The position numbers and the translations under genes are program-made. Shown here piece by piece: positions 26,653 through 36,941 of a stretch of DNA of 59,290 bases. The stretch lies in assembly GCF_004565465.1 (NCBI RefSeq), contig NZ_SRHY01000016.1, forward strand, positions 1 through 59,290, in the 5' to 3' direction. The first letter of the stretch is position 1, and every line of letters starts with the position of its first letter. This stretch comes from Lentibacillus salicampi (GTDB lineage Bacteria; Bacillota; Bacilli; Bacillales; Amphibacillaceae). The notes under the pieces were generated by a model. The model made no database searches, was not told where the DNA came from, and saw nothing but the letters and a program-made list of their open reading frames with translations.

Positions 26653-27585
26653 TTATTTCGTAAATGCATCCGTCAAATTCGTCACAATCTGTTTCTTGCG
26701 GGAGACGACACCTTTTAACAGTGCACGGTTGCTGGAATCCAATGAAACATCAAATGCTTTTTCGACATTGTCTTTTGCATTACCCAATGCGAGCACATCC
26801 GAGTCATTTTCCAAAATGTCGGTCGCAACGAACAGGAACAATGCCAGATCCTTGTCGCTGATGATTTGCTCCATTTCTTTTTCAATAGCTGCCTGTGATT
26901 CATAAATCTGGTTTGTGTCCACTGCATTGACCTGTGCGATTTGCACTTTCTTATCGCCCATAGTAAATTCTTTGGCATCCATGGTCACCAGATCAAGCGC
27001 TGAATTTTCACTTAAGTCAGCACCGGCCTTCAGCATGTCAAGGCCATACGTTTCAAGATTCACGCCAGCGATCTCCGCTAATTCATGGGCTGCTTCTGTG
27101 TCTGCCGCTGTGCATGTCGGTGATTTCAACAGCAATGTATCAGAAATAATTGCGGACAGCAGCAATCCGGCGTTTTCTCTGGAAAGAATGGCACCGTTCT
27201 CTTTGTGCATTCGATTTAAAATGGTTGCTGTACATCCGACAGGCTCTGCGCGGAAGTAGAGCGGTTCCCTCGTTTCAAAATTAGACACCTTATGATGATC
27301 GATCACCTCAGTGATGCGGACATCATGAATGTTATCGACACTCTGCTGGAATTCGTTGTGGTCAACTAACACAACATTGTCAACATCCTCATCCACGTTT
27401 TCAATATATGCCGGTGCTTCCACACCAAAATAATCAAGCACGAATTGTGTTTCCTTGTTGATTTCACCCAGTCGTGCAGGCTGCGCTTCCACACCAAGGG
27501 TATTTTTCAGATCGGCATATACTAATGCAGAACAAATCGTATCCGTATCAGGACTTTTGTGTCCAAAAATTAATGTTTTGCTCAT
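26653..27585 (-). CDS. ppaC: Manganese-dependent inorganic pyrophosphatase
   Basis: 310 residues of family II DHH phosphoesterases. H9, D13 and D15 in [20 protein letters not shown] and the DHH motif in [11 protein letters not shown] are Mn ligands; the C-terminal SRKKQ segment ([12 protein letters not shown]) binds phosphate. It hydrolyses pyrophosphate in the cytoplasm and drives biosynthetic reactions. Start chosen at ATG 27585 because AAAGGAG is eight nt away; ATG 27591 is too close. Confidence 0.95.
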   Translation of the reverse strand: MSKTLIFGHKSPDTDTICSALVYADLKNTLGVEAQPARLGEINKETQFVLDYFGVEAPAYIENVDEDVDNVVLVDHNEFQQSVDNIHDVRITEVIDHHKVSNFETREPLYFRAEPVGCTATILNRMHKENGAILSRENAGLLLSAIISDTLLLKSPTCTAADTEAAHELAEIAGVNLETYGLDMLKAGADLSENSALDLVTMDAKEFTMGDKKVQIAQVNAVDTNQIYESQAAIEKEMEQIISDKDLALFLFVATDILENDSDVLALGNAKDNVEKAFDVSLDSSNRALLKGVVSRKKQIVTNLTDAFTK

Positions 27586-27657
27586 ATCCATTACTCCTTT
27601 AGTCGAGTTATCTTGATCCCATCTAATAGATTATCATAAATATATGTCGAATGAACA

Positions 27658-28218
27658 CTAATTTGTTGTGCCTAATGTTTCCGTGGCATTCCAAATTTTA
27701 TCATATGCATGATAGTCATTGAGTGCGATATCCAGGTCATGGAACATCCGATGCAGGTTGCGCACGTCCTCCGTGTTCTCCTCTTTAACGACAGCATTTG
27801 CCAATTTTTGAATCTGCTCCAGGTCATTTGTCAATGCTTCATTATCCACGTCCGGGAGCTTTTCATCCAGTGTTGTTAGAATGGCATTGGCTTCATCTTT
27901 CTGCCTGTCCCAGTCAAGTGAAGAAATGCCTCCATAGCCGGTTGTTTCGTTATAAAAATCGTGCGTTTCCGAGACGAACTGCCCGATATCCTGATATTCC
28001 TTTCCGACGGTTCCCCGCACCTCTTCCAGTTTTTCAGTGGTTTCCTCCGGGAGTTCATCCGCATCCGTCGCCTGCTCATCACTGTCACTGAACAACGACA
28101 TTGGATTCAAATCAAATATATTAAAAAAGAACAGCGCAGAACCAATTAAAGTCACAGCTATGACACTAATGAATGTCCAGCCAAACCATCCCAATTTCAA
28201 AAACTTCCCTTTAGCCAA
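27658..28218 (-). CDS. Membrane-anchored hypothetical protein
   Basis: 186 residues from TTG 28218 (AGGAGTG eight nt upstream). One N-terminal transmembrane helix (FISVIAVTLIGSALFFFNIF) is followed by an acidic, helical extracytoplasmic domain (EETTEKLEEVRGTVGKEYQD ... FHDLDIALNDYHAYDKIWNA). This resembles small membrane-bound Bacillaceae proteins of the DUF6376 kind, but the match is weak. It lies upstream of ppaC on the same strand, separated by 72 bp. Confidence 0.6.
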   Translation of the reverse strand: MAKGKFLKLGWFGWTFISVIAVTLIGSALFFFNIFDLNPMSLFSDSDEQATDADELPEETTEKLEEVRGTVGKEYQDIGQFVSETHDFYNETTGYGGISSLDWDRQKDEANAILTTLDEKLPDVDNEALTNDLEQIQKLANAVVKEENTEDVRNLHRMFHDLDIALNDYHAYDKIWNATETLGTTN

Positions 28219-28293
28219 AAAGACACTCCTAACGCGATTTGAAAGTATAACAGGCAGGTTACACATTTGTTACGTAATTAAACAATAGATGAC

Positions 28294-28806
28294 TCAGTCT
28301 TTTTCATTATACCACTGAATGATGGATTGTCTTATATCGGCATTCGCTGTTTCCTGCACACTAAATCCCCCGACATGAACAACCTTTACATAATAGTCAT
28401 CGCCGCTTTTAAACCTGACAAGAAAGTAGTCCTCTTCAGGTGAGGGAACAATCTCAACAATCGCCTCCCCCTGATACGCTTCATGGATCTTTGCCTTTTC
28501 GTCTTCGCTCAGAACCCATCCTGTTTGCGGGGTCTCTATCTGTGGTTCCTCAACTTTTTGTTCTTGCTTTGGCCTGCGCTCCAATGGCCGGGTCTTCTCA
28601 TTGATGCTATGGAGCAAACGGATATTTTCGGCAAACCCGATAAACAGCATTCCGCTTACAAAACCGCCGGCCGTCCAGGCAAACAATACGGACCAGCTTA
28701 CCATATAATAATCCGCAGTTACCGTTATCAGTCCGATGATTAATCCTGCTGCCATCTGTGCAACACCAATTACGAACAAAATTTTGGCAATCAGATTCTC
28801 ACTCAT
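28294..28806 (-). CDS. Two-helix membrane protein with soluble C-terminal domain
   Basis: 170 residues from ATG 28806, after GGAGAGAGATGC. Helices span about residues 5-29 and 35-56 (LFAWTAGGFVSGMLFIGFAE). A proline- and charge-rich linker leads to a small domain (EAIVEIVPSPEEDYFLVRFK ... YYVKVVHVGGFSVQE) with beta-strand patterning. No family is recognised. It is divergent from the FAD oxidoreductase gene, sharing a 94-bp intergenic region. Confidence 0.6.
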   Translation of the reverse strand: MSENLIAKILFVIGVAQMAAGLIIGLITVTADYYMVSWSVLFAWTAGGFVSGMLFIGFAENIRLLHSINEKTRPLERRPKQEQKVEEPQIETPQTGWVLSEDEKAKIHEAYQGEAIVEIVPSPEEDYFLVRFKSGDDYYVKVVHVGGFSVQETANADIRQSIIQWYNEKD

Positions 28807-28900
28807 GCATCTCTCTCCTATCCTGTTACGATTTTGGTTATGTATGACTTTCATTCTCGCAGATTTTTTCTTATAGTTGATAATCAGAAAGGGTTTTTTG

Positions 28901-30019
28901 ATGAAAAAATTTATTGTTATCGGCGCAGGCATATTGGGCGCCTCAACCGCATACAAACTGGCCAGAGCCGGTGCGGAAGTTGTTGTGATTGACCGGCATG
29001 ACTCCGGTCAGGCAACCGATGCTGCGGCCGGCATTATTTGTCCATGGCTGTCCCAGCGCCGGAATAAAGCATGGTATAAACTGGCAAAAGGCGGTGCGCG
29101 CATTTATCATGATTTAATCCGGGAACTGGCTGACGATGGTGAAACAGCAACAGGCTACAAACAAACCGGGACCATCAGCATTCATACCGACAAGCAGAAA
29201 CTTACCGCCATGAAAGAGCGCGCACTGAAACGCCGAGAAGATGCTCCGGAAATCGGCGAGGTGACGCTTCTTGATGCCAAACAGACGAAGAACCTATTTC
29301 CACACCTTGCTGACGATTATGCATCTGTCCATGTCAGCGGGGGCGCCCGGGTTAACGGACGTGCCTTACGTGATGCGCTGATTCGCGGTGCCCAAAAACG
29401 CGGTGCATCCTTCCTCCGGGGGAGCGCCCATCTGATACGGAAAGGTTCCCGTATCACTGGTGTTCATGTGAATGGCAGCACCATCGAAGCTGATCAGGTC
29501 ATCGCGGCATGCGGTGCCTGGATCCATGAATTACTCAGACCCTTAAATATTCAGTTTAATAGCACATCGCAAAAAGCGCAAATCTTGCATTTACAATCAC
29601 CCGGAGCAGACACTTCCGGCTGGCCTGTTGTCATGCCGCCTAACGATCAATTCATGCTGACACTCGATGACCGGATTATTATTGGTGCCACCCATGAAAA
29701 TGATGCCGGCTTCGACAGACGCGTGACTGCCGGTGGATTTAACGAAATTTTATCGAAGGCACTGGAGATAGCTCCAGGACTGACGGATAGTACTGTTCTG
29801 GAGGCACGCGTTGGTTTTCGCCCGCACACACCGGGATACCTGCCGGTTATTGGCCCGCTTCCCGGTTTTGACGGCCTCCTGATCGCAAATGGCCTCGGTT
29901 CCTCGGGACTCACAACAGGACCATATGTCGGTAGCCAGCTGGCCAATCTGACACTCGGGAAAGAGTTGGAAATTGAGTTGGCTGACTATGATGTAGCCGG
30001 AGCTATAGAAAATCAATAA
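28901..30019 (+). CDS. FAD-dependent amine/amino-acid oxidoreductase (DAO family)
   Basis: 372 residues. The FAD-binding Rossmann motif VIGAGILGASTAYKLARAGA is followed by the acidic strand end VVIDRH and DAAAGIICPWLSQRR. QVIAACGAWIHELL and the C-terminal RPHTPGYLPVIGPLPGFDGL match glycine oxidase/D-amino-acid dehydrogenase-type enzymes. These oxidise amino acids such as glycine, sarcosine or D-amino acids. It has no thiO-thiS neighbours, so thiamine-linked glycine oxidase is not specially supported. Confidence 0.8.
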   Translation: MKKFIVIGAGILGASTAYKLARAGAEVVVIDRHDSGQATDAAAGIICPWLSQRRNKAWYKLAKGGARIYHDLIRELADDGETATGYKQTGTISIHTDKQKLTAMKERALKRREDAPEIGEVTLLDAKQTKNLFPHLADDYASVHVSGGARVNGRALRDALIRGAQKRGASFLRGSAHLIRKGSRITGVHVNGSTIEADQVIAACGAWIHELLRPLNIQFNSTSQKAQILHLQSPGADTSGWPVVMPPNDQFMLTLDDRIIIGATHENDAGFDRRVTAGGFNEILSKALEIAPGLTDSTVLEARVGFRPHTPGYLPVIGPLPGFDGLLIANGLGSSGLTTGPYVGSQLANLTLGKELEIELADYDVAGAIENQ

Positions 30020-30100
30020 CGGTATTTATTATTTACAGCGGAAAAGGGTTTTGCTACTCTTATATCTGGGATTGACAGGGATAATATGGGGGGATCCTCT

Positions 30101-30331
30101 ATGGGAAAAAAGGCGGTCGTGCTCGTTGTTACTGTAACATTGGCCGTATTAATCTTTGGCTGGTACATTTTACAAAGCGTCATAATGGATTATGATGTGG
30201 ACCGCGACACATCTCTTTCGAACCATTATGAACTGAATTCCGCATACCTGAGTATAGAAGAGAATCAGCTAATAGCCGATTCTCTTCCCTTTTATATGAA
30301 CCCAAATTTTAAAACTGCCTCCACCAAGTAG
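30101..30331 (+). CDS. Small single-pass membrane protein (76 residues)
   Basis: ATG 30101 after GGGGGATCCTCT. MGKKAVVLVVTVTLAVLIFG is a membrane helix or uncleaved signal, followed by an extracytoplasmic tail of about 50 residues with no cysteine. No family recognised. It precedes a convergent hairpin and the CDF transporter gene. Confidence 0.55.
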   Translation: MGKKAVVLVVTVTLAVLIFGWYILQSVIMDYDVDRDTSLSNHYELNSAYLSIEENQLIADSLPFYMNPNFKTASTK

Positions 30332-30342
30332 AGACAGTTTTA
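30312..30342. terminator. Bidirectional hairpin
   Basis: AAAACTGCCTC and GAGACAGTTTT pair across a nine-base loop. It overlaps the stop of the small gene and lies 15 bp from the convergent CDF gene end. Confidence 0.55.
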
Positions 30343-30356
30343 TGACAGCTTCCTGA

Positions 30357-31295
30357 TTATGGTTTTTCACCGTCTTCAATGATTCCTAATACAACATCAG
30401 CCACTTCAGAGGATCGCAGCAGTTTATCCGTTAGTGCAAACTTTATGTCGTCCGCTTCAGATAACGATAGGCCTTTTGTCAGTTCCACAGTGCCCTCTAC
30501 ATGATAACTCCTGCCTTCCTGAAGGACACGAATTTTATAAATATCAACTACCTTGTTATCCTCCAGCAGCAAACCGGAAATTTCTTTTTCAACTTCCGCT
30601 GGGGCCGAAACACCAATCAGGCCGATCATATTGTCATAGCCTACCCGGAAAGCGACAAACAGCATCAATATACCAATTAGCATCGTAAAAATGCCGTCCG
30701 CCCATAAAATTCCAAATACCTGTGACAGCAATACACCCAGCAGCGCAAAAATCGCACCAGCTGTCGCAACGAGATCCTCATAAAATACAAGCCGAGTAGC
30801 AGGTGCCGCCCTGTTTGCACTTTTAAACGCCCGTATTAAAACCCAACTATCAGAATTATCATCAGCCTCTTGGGTAATCTCATTCATGGCCTTAATTAAA
30901 ACAAAACCATCCGTTAAAAGCGCAGCAACCAGAACACCAACATTCAGCCAAATATTACCGGACTCAGAAGGATGCTGAAGCAAATGCCATCCTTCTTTAA
31001 TCGTTTCATAGGCCATGACCGTCACAATAACAACAGCGACCATGCAAAATATATTAATGACTCTGCCAAAACCTGTTGGAAACCGTTTCGACGGTGGTGT
31101 TTGGGCCAAAACACTGCCAAAAAACACAAACCCCTGATTGACAGCATCTGCCAACGAATGCATGGTTGTTGCAAACATGGAACCGCTCCCGCTGAAAAAA
31201 GCTGCAGTCCCCTTGATCGCCGCTAGGAATGCATTTCCGAGCGCAGCCATACCGGACGAGGTGTTTCCTTTTTTTACGCGTTCAATAAATCCCAT
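30357..31295 (-). CDS. Cation diffusion facilitator (CDF) transporter
   Basis: 312 residues. Six predicted transmembrane helices, with metal-site motifs MHSLADAVNQ (helix 2) and VFYEDLVATAG (helix 5 region), and a C-terminal cytoplasmic domain (EEDNKVVDIYKIRVLQ-like) that dimerises and senses metal. Members export Zn, Fe, Mn or Cd using the proton gradient. The start ATG 31295 follows CAGGAGGACTTATA. The metal cannot be deduced from the sequence; the copper operon is 22 kb away and unrelated. Confidence 0.85.
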   Translation of the reverse strand: MGFIERVKKGNTSSGMAALGNAFLAAIKGTAAFFSGSGSMFATTMHSLADAVNQGFVFFGSVLAQTPPSKRFPTGFGRVINIFCMVAVVIVTVMAYETIKEGWHLLQHPSESGNIWLNVGVLVAALLTDGFVLIKAMNEITQEADDNSDSWVLIRAFKSANRAAPATRLVFYEDLVATAGAIFALLGVLLSQVFGILWADGIFTMLIGILMLFVAFRVGYDNMIGLIGVSAPAEVEKEISGLLLEDNKVVDIYKIRVLQEGRSYHVEGTVELTKGLSLSEADDIKFALTDKLLRSSEVADVVLGIIEDGEKP

Positions 31296-31435
31296 TATAA
31301 GTCCTCCTGAAACGTATATTCAGTTACTTAATAGGATTCTTTGCAGATGGAATTCTATACACGCAAAAGAGTTAGCCTAAGAAGGTGTGACATAACGAAA
31401 ACGTACAACCCTAAAATTAATAAATGTTCTAATTC

Positions 31436-31560
31436 AGCGGACGGAATATACGGAGACTGCGGGAGGGAACATAAGAGAGAAGGTGCGCGGAGTATATTTC
31501 AGGGGTGGGCTACATGTACCAATTTTAATAAAAGCATTTTTGCACCAGTCTCCTAGCCCC
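31436..31560. repeat. Degenerate dispersed Bacillaceae repeat
   Basis: AGCGGACGGAATATACGGAG, CTGCGGGAGGGAACA, GCGGAGTATATTTC and the end TCTCCTAGCCCCA are recognisable blocks of a GC-rich repeat common between genes of Bacillaceae. The last block is also seen near 117-130. The rest is eroded. Confidence 0.45.
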
Positions 31561-31620
31561 ATTTCTATTTCATATTAAAACAACATGAGAGGTACATGTA
31601 TGTATGATTCCCTATAAAGG

Positions 31621-32040
31621 CACGAGAAACCGTCTCGCGTCCGTTTTACGTGGAAAAAGCGCAAAAAGTGCTTCGAGAAACGATCTCAAGTCCGTTTTAC
31701 GTGGAAAAAGCGCAAAAAGTGCTTCGAGAAACGATCTCAAGTCCGTTTTACGTGGAAAAAGCGACAAAAGTGCTTCGAGAAACGATCTCGTGTCCGTTTT
31801 ACGTGGAAAAAGCGCAAAAAGTGCTTCGAGAAAACGATCTCAAGTCCGTTTTACACGGAAAATACGACAAAAGTGCTTCGAGAAACGATCTCGTGTCCGT
31901 TTTACGTGGAAAAAGCGCAAAAAGTGCTTCGAGAAACGATCTCGTGTCCGTTTTACGTGGAAAAAGCGCAAAAAGTGCTTCGAGAAACGATCTCAAGTCC
32001 GTTTTACACGGAAAATACGACAAAAGTGCACCAAGAACGG
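31621..32040. repeat. 51-bp tandem repeat array, eight units
   Basis: Units start TCCGTTTTACGTGGAAAAAG and contain GTGCTTCGAGAAACGATCTC. Seven full units (31640-31997; six of 51 bp and unit 4 of 52 bp) and a partial eighth, after a diverged half-unit. Unit types differ in blocks: units 5 and 8 carry ACACGGAAAATACGAC, while CTCAAG and CTCGTG endings alternate. Because 51 is a multiple of three, long spurious frames with a 17-residue period cross it; unit 4 shifts their phase. Confidence 0.9.
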
Positions 32041-32087
32041 GTATAAAACTTACCCGCAGGTTTCAAATTTTAAAGTTTTCTAAGCAA

Positions 32088-32122
32088 CAAAAAACTGAGC
32101 CTCCGTCAGCTCAGTCCTTTTC
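32088..32122 (-). terminator. Terminator of the sulfolipid-like cluster
   Basis: Minus strand: ACTGAGC-TGACGGAG-GCTCAGT followed by TTTTTTG. It lies 175 bp beyond the GtrA stop, after repeat copy d. Confidence 0.7.
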
Positions 32123-32125
32123 CTT

Positions 32126-32198
32126 GATCCAGCCTGTAACGGGCAGTAATCCCCATAATACGGGAGTTAACTGTCCGTAAATGTCGATTCAGTTCGGG
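32126..32198 (-). repeat. Structured intergenic repeat, copy d (reverse orientation)
   Basis: Read on the minus strand: GAATCGAC, GGACAGTTAACTCCCG, GGGGATTACTGCCCGTTACA. These align in order with copy c (14291) and copy b (34055). Confidence 0.6.
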
Positions 32199-32296
32199 GC
32201 AACAGGACGTTGGTCACAAAAGCGTTGGTGATTGTCATGGCGTTCTTAGCCTTTGTTCTCCTGATTCTGCAGGAAAACTGCCTGCTGAATGAAGTC

Positions 32297-32749
32297 TCAC
32301 TTGATAAATCGTTTGCCGAAGTCTTTGAACACAAAATATTTCACCATGAAAAAGCTGGCAAGAAACGACAAAAACATGGCCAACCCTTTTGCTGCATTAT
32401 AGCGTAGCCAGCTTGGAACGGCTGTGTAATCCAGCAACTCATTCAAACCCAGGAAAACAAGGTTGCTTACGCCCAGACTGACAAGTCCCTGAATGATAAA
32501 CAGAATACGTTGACGATTGCTTCCTTTTGCAGACCGTTTAAATGTGATACTGGCATTCCAATAGTAGCTGTTTACAACAGCCAGCGAGTAAGCGATCGTG
32601 TTGTATAATAAAAGTAACATTCTGCCATCTGTATTAAATAAAATCAATAACAGGTTGAGCGTCCCGATGTCAATTGCTGCATTGGCAAATCCAATCACAC
32701 CAAATTGCACAAATTGCAGGGGACCGCGTTTTGGTTTTTGGTGTGCCAT
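32297..32749 (-). CDS. GtrA-family membrane protein
   Basis: 150 residues with four transmembrane helices. FVQFGVIGFANAAIDIGTLN and YWNASITFKRS followed by FLSFLASFFMVKYFVFKD are the GtrA signature. GtrA-like proteins are proposed to move lipid-linked sugars across the membrane. It lies 34 bp downstream of the glycosyltransferase and 1.4 kb from the UDP-sulfoquinovose synthase on the same strand, so it may handle the lipid made by them; this is inference. Confidence 0.85.
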   Translation of the reverse strand: MAHQKPKRGPLQFVQFGVIGFANAAIDIGTLNLLLILFNTDGRMLLLLYNTIAYSLAVVNSYYWNASITFKRSAKGSNRQRILFIIQGLVSLGVSNLVFLGLNELLDYTAVPSWLRYNAAKGLAMFLSFLASFFMVKYFVFKDFGKRFIK

Positions 32750-32782
32750 GAAACTCCTCTTGTTTTCCCTGTCTTCTAAAGC

Positions 32783-33952
32783 CTATTTGTTTTCTGCTTC
32801 CAGATTCGATGAATTGATGTTATTATGCTTTAACTTCTTTCCTGCTATACTGACGATTTCCTTATAAAAGTCAAGCACCTGCTTTGATTGGGTATCCCAT
32901 CCCATTTCCGCAATGTCGTTCCGGGCATCTTTTGCCAGCCGTTTTCTTAATGTTTCATCCGCGAAACGCAAAACGGTTTGTGTAAAATCACCCTGCTTAT
33001 CCTTGTCATAAAGCAGGCCGGTGCGGTTATCTTCAATCTGTTCACATGTCGGGCCGCTTTTGGCAGCAACAAGCGGCAGACCTGATGCCATCGCTTCGGT
33101 AATGACAAGACCGAGTGTTTCGGATGTTGACGGGAACACAAAGACGTCCGAAGATGCATACGCTCGGGCAAGTTCCTCCCCATGCATAAATCCGGTAAAT
33201 ACGGTATTGGTTCCTTTAAAATGCTTTTCAAGGGACTGACGGTGTGGACCGTCCCCTACAATAGCCAAGACAAATTCATCCGATGAATCCAAAACAGACT
33301 TGATCTTTTCAATCTCTTTTTCCGGAGCGAGTCTTCCGACAAACAGGAGAAGTTTTTTATCTGGCCGCCCGTCTGAAAGTTTTTCACGCATTTCTTTATC
33401 ATAGTTATCCGGATGGAACAAATCCGTATCCACACCGCGCTTCCAGACATGGACATTATGAAAGTTCTGTTCCAGCAATTCTTCTTTTACAGCTTCCGAC
33501 GTACAAAGATTCAGGTCCGCCTGATTGTGGAGCTTGCGGAAATACCACCATAAAAAGCCCTTGAACATTGGCAGATTGTAGTAGTCCGCATATTTCGGAA
33601 CTTGCGTATGAAAGGAAGCAAGCATCGGGATTCCAAGTTTCTTTGCATAACGAACCCCGGACGCCCCAACTAGCGCCGGATTCACCACATGAACAACGTC
33701 TGGATCATATGCTTCAAGCATTTTTTTTACTTTTCTGGTTGGCAATGAGAATTTTTTCGAGCGATAAAGCAGAAGCGTCCTTGCTGGGACACCTTCAATT
33801 TTCACCCCTTCAAATTCATCCACGCCAAGGTCTGGTGCGATAACACGAACGTCGTGACCCTCTCGTTTAAAATAGCGTATGCATGCTTTTAGCCTTGTCA
33901 CAACGCCATCTGTAGAGGGTACGAACGTTTCTGTGATGATGGCAATTTTCAA
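32783..33952 (-). CDS. GT4 glycosyltransferase, candidate sulfoquinovosyltransferase
   Basis: 389-residue GT-B enzyme. MKIAIITETFVPSTDGVVTR opens the acceptor domain, ASFHTQVPKYADYY follows, and the donor site has LLFVGRLAPEKEIEK, VFVFPSTSETLGLVITEAMA and GLPLVAAKSG (E-x7-E). The overall pattern, including the H-T-x-V-P motif, resembles SQD2/SqdX and related diacylglycerol glycosyltransferases. Start: TTG 33952 with GAGGAA nine nt upstream; GTG 33961 overlaps the site. It stands next to a convincing sqdB, which suggests transfer of sulfoquinovose to diacylglycerol. A different sugar donor remains possible. Confidence 0.8.
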   Translation of the reverse strand: MKIAIITETFVPSTDGVVTRLKACIRYFKREGHDVRVIAPDLGVDEFEGVKIEGVPARTLLLYRSKKFSLPTRKVKKMLEAYDPDVVHVVNPALVGASGVRYAKKLGIPMLASFHTQVPKYADYYNLPMFKGFLWWYFRKLHNQADLNLCTSEAVKEELLEQNFHNVHVWKRGVDTDLFHPDNYDKEMREKLSDGRPDKKLLLFVGRLAPEKEIEKIKSVLDSSDEFVLAIVGDGPHRQSLEKHFKGTNTVFTGFMHGEELARAYASSDVFVFPSTSETLGLVITEAMASGLPLVAAKSGPTCEQIEDNRTGLLYDKDKQGDFTQTVLRFADETLRKRLAKDARNDIAEMGWDTQSKQVLDFYKEIVSIAGKKLKHNNINSSNLEAENK

Positions 33953-34054
33953 TAACGACACTTCCTCAATTCGTAAAGTGAAACTTTATTCATCGGGCGG
34001 TTTTCCACGCTGAATGAGGGAACAAAGGCTAAAACCACCACATCCTGTGGCAAC

Positions 34055-34155
34055 GCCTTTGTGACCTGCATCGTGCAAGCCCAATCAGAATCGGACCTTT
34101 ATGGGCAGTTGCCCGGCGTTCTTTGACGGGTTACTGCCCGTGAAGGCGGGATAAA
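34055..34155. repeat. Structured intergenic repeat, copy b
   Basis: Starts GCCTTTGTGACCTGCATCGT as in copy a, continues with AGAATCGGAC and GGGCAGTTGCCCGG, then GGGTTACTGCCCG and GCGGGATAAA as in copies c and d. It joins the two versions and lies between sqdB and the glycosyltransferase. Confidence 0.65.
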
Positions 34156-34179
34156 AATCACATATGAAAACGACGCACA

Positions 34180-35376
<1,197 letters not shown>

Positions 35377-35509
35377 TCATTTAAAGCAGACCATATAAAA
35401 CAGCCGCATGTTTTCACACACATCTTCTCATAAAAAATTATCACGTTCCAAACAATTTTACAAATGATGTGGTCATATCATTAATTTCCACTCCAATTTG
35501 GCTTAACGG

Positions 35510-36907
35510 CTAAGCCCGTTTCTGCAGGTTTGTCAGCAATTGCTTGTACGCTTTTGATTCCTGCTTCATCCCCATCTCGTGATAAACTTTCGACAGCCAT
35601 TTGAGCGGTGTCGGATCGTCAGGCTTCAGTTCCATCTCCCAGCTGAAGCACTCAATCGCCTGTTCCGGCTGGCTGAATTCATAATACAGCTCGCCAAGTA
35701 CCTGCATCTGATCCAGATCATCACTGAATGTGATCAGTCTGTCTACTTTCGAATAGACCGGACGCACTGCCCGGTGTTCAATAAACGGCTTCAGCAGCTC
35801 TCTGACAAAGACCGGATCGTTCGTTTTCAGCAGCGTAGAAATATAACTATGAATCAAATCCGCCGCCTTTTTCGGGTGAAAATCGATGACTATTTTAAAT
35901 AACGATTGCAGCTGTTCCGACGTAAGTGTGCGGGTTTCCAGATCCAGTTGTTCAAGCATTTCTCTAATTGGTTCTGTTTGTGAAGCGTCAAGGTTAAAAT
36001 CGGAAGGATCAACCATGTTTAGTACGTTTTCTAGCTTATTCAATTTAATATATTTTTTTAATAAATCCTGTTTCAACGGAATGTAATGAGGTGATTGGCG
36101 GCACAAGTTTTCCAATATTTGCATGGTTTGCTGTTCATTCAAATGTTTGTCCAGAAGTTTGATGAGCGGGTCATAATATTTCTCTGATGGGGTTTTAATT
36201 AATTTACCGACATACAATCCAATCATATCGATCCATCTTGATTGTTCATTCAGAAGAGTCATCAGCTGCTGAAAAAAATGGTCATTTTCCTTTTTGGAAT
36301 AGAATCGTTTCTCAGCAAAAATCAAATCTTTAGCCAGTATCTGATCGGATTGACTCTGATACATATCAGCATACGCTTTAAAATTCAAATCAGATCTAAG
36401 CTGTCTGACCAGGTCATGGTTGGGTGCGAAATCCATTAAAATCTGGACAATCTGATATGCCATCAAATTTTGGCCATTCCGGCGGTAAACATAAAAGATG
36501 GATTTAATTTCATGAAATAACCGTTTCTTGGAAATGAATGATTCAAAGAATGTCAGGATAAAAGCTTTCTCTTGGGGTGTGTAACGTTTGTCAAGCTTTT
36601 TCAGCAATGGATCGAGGCGGGTTATGCGGCACGGGTGGTTCGTGGAAAGTAGTACATTTATAAACGGGTGGGGAGCGTCGAATACCATCCCCTGTTTAAA
36701 GGCGGATTCGATAAACGAATGACGTCGCAGCTTTTTTGCTTTAGCTGCGGTGAGGAAGTCATGTTTGTAAAAAAATACATAATAGACTTCATGTTTTTTA
36801 TTCCAGGCTTCTATAATCCCCGCTCCAAGATATAGTGCGATTCTCTCTGCCCGCACCTGGATTGGTTTCTGACTGTTTCCATAAATGTAAAACGGATCCG
36901 AACTCAA
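35510..36907 (-). CDS. TPR-repeat protein
   Basis: 465 residues. The C-terminal part contains tetratricopeptide units (LGELYYEFSQPEQAIECFSW, PLKWLSKVYHEMGMKQESKA); the middle is helical repeats without clear consensus. No signal or membrane helix. I place the start at TTG 36907, eight nt after AGGAGG; the frame runs upstream to 36970, but an extended -10 (TGTTATAAT) lies inside that part, so the longer form would begin before the promoter. Probably a scaffold protein; function unknown. Confidence 0.7.
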   Translation of the reverse strand: MSSDPFYIYGNSQKPIQVRAERIALYLGAGIIEAWNKKHEVYYVFFYKHDFLTAAKAKKLRRHSFIESAFKQGMVFDAPHPFINVLLSTNHPCRITRLDPLLKKLDKRYTPQEKAFILTFFESFISKKRLFHEIKSIFYVYRRNGQNLMAYQIVQILMDFAPNHDLVRQLRSDLNFKAYADMYQSQSDQILAKDLIFAEKRFYSKKENDHFFQQLMTLLNEQSRWIDMIGLYVGKLIKTPSEKYYDPLIKLLDKHLNEQQTMQILENLCRQSPHYIPLKQDLLKKYIKLNKLENVLNMVDPSDFNLDASQTEPIREMLEQLDLETRTLTSEQLQSLFKIVIDFHPKKAADLIHSYISTLLKTNDPVFVRELLKPFIEHRAVRPVYSKVDRLITFSDDLDQMQVLGELYYEFSQPEQAIECFSWEMELKPDDPTPLKWLSKVYHEMGMKQESKAYKQLLTNLQKRA

Positions 36908-36932
36908 GTGCAACCCCTCCTGACTTTTCCCC

Positions 36933-36941
36933 ATTATAACA
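36933..36941 (-). promoter_or_regulatory. Extended -10 promoter of the TPR gene
   Basis: Minus strand TGTTATAAT, a consensus TG-n-TATAAT, 26 nt upstream of the TTG start. No good -35 is visible, as usual for extended -10 promoters. Confidence 0.55.

Noticed and set aside
28901..30019. thiO (glycine oxidase of thiamine synthesis) assignment for the FAD enzyme
   Set aside because: The family fits, but there is no thiS-thiG-thiF context and no riboswitch upstream, so only the general DAO family is called.
31621..32040. CRISPR array
   Set aside because: Units are contiguous 51-bp repeats without unique spacers, and no cas gene is near. The 21-nt arrays likewise lack spacers.
31604..32180. Long open frames with a 17-residue repeat over the 51-bp array
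   Set aside because: Openness follows from the unit length being a multiple of three. The frame is phase-shifted by the 52-bp unit 4, both strands are open, and there is no fitting ribosome-binding site.
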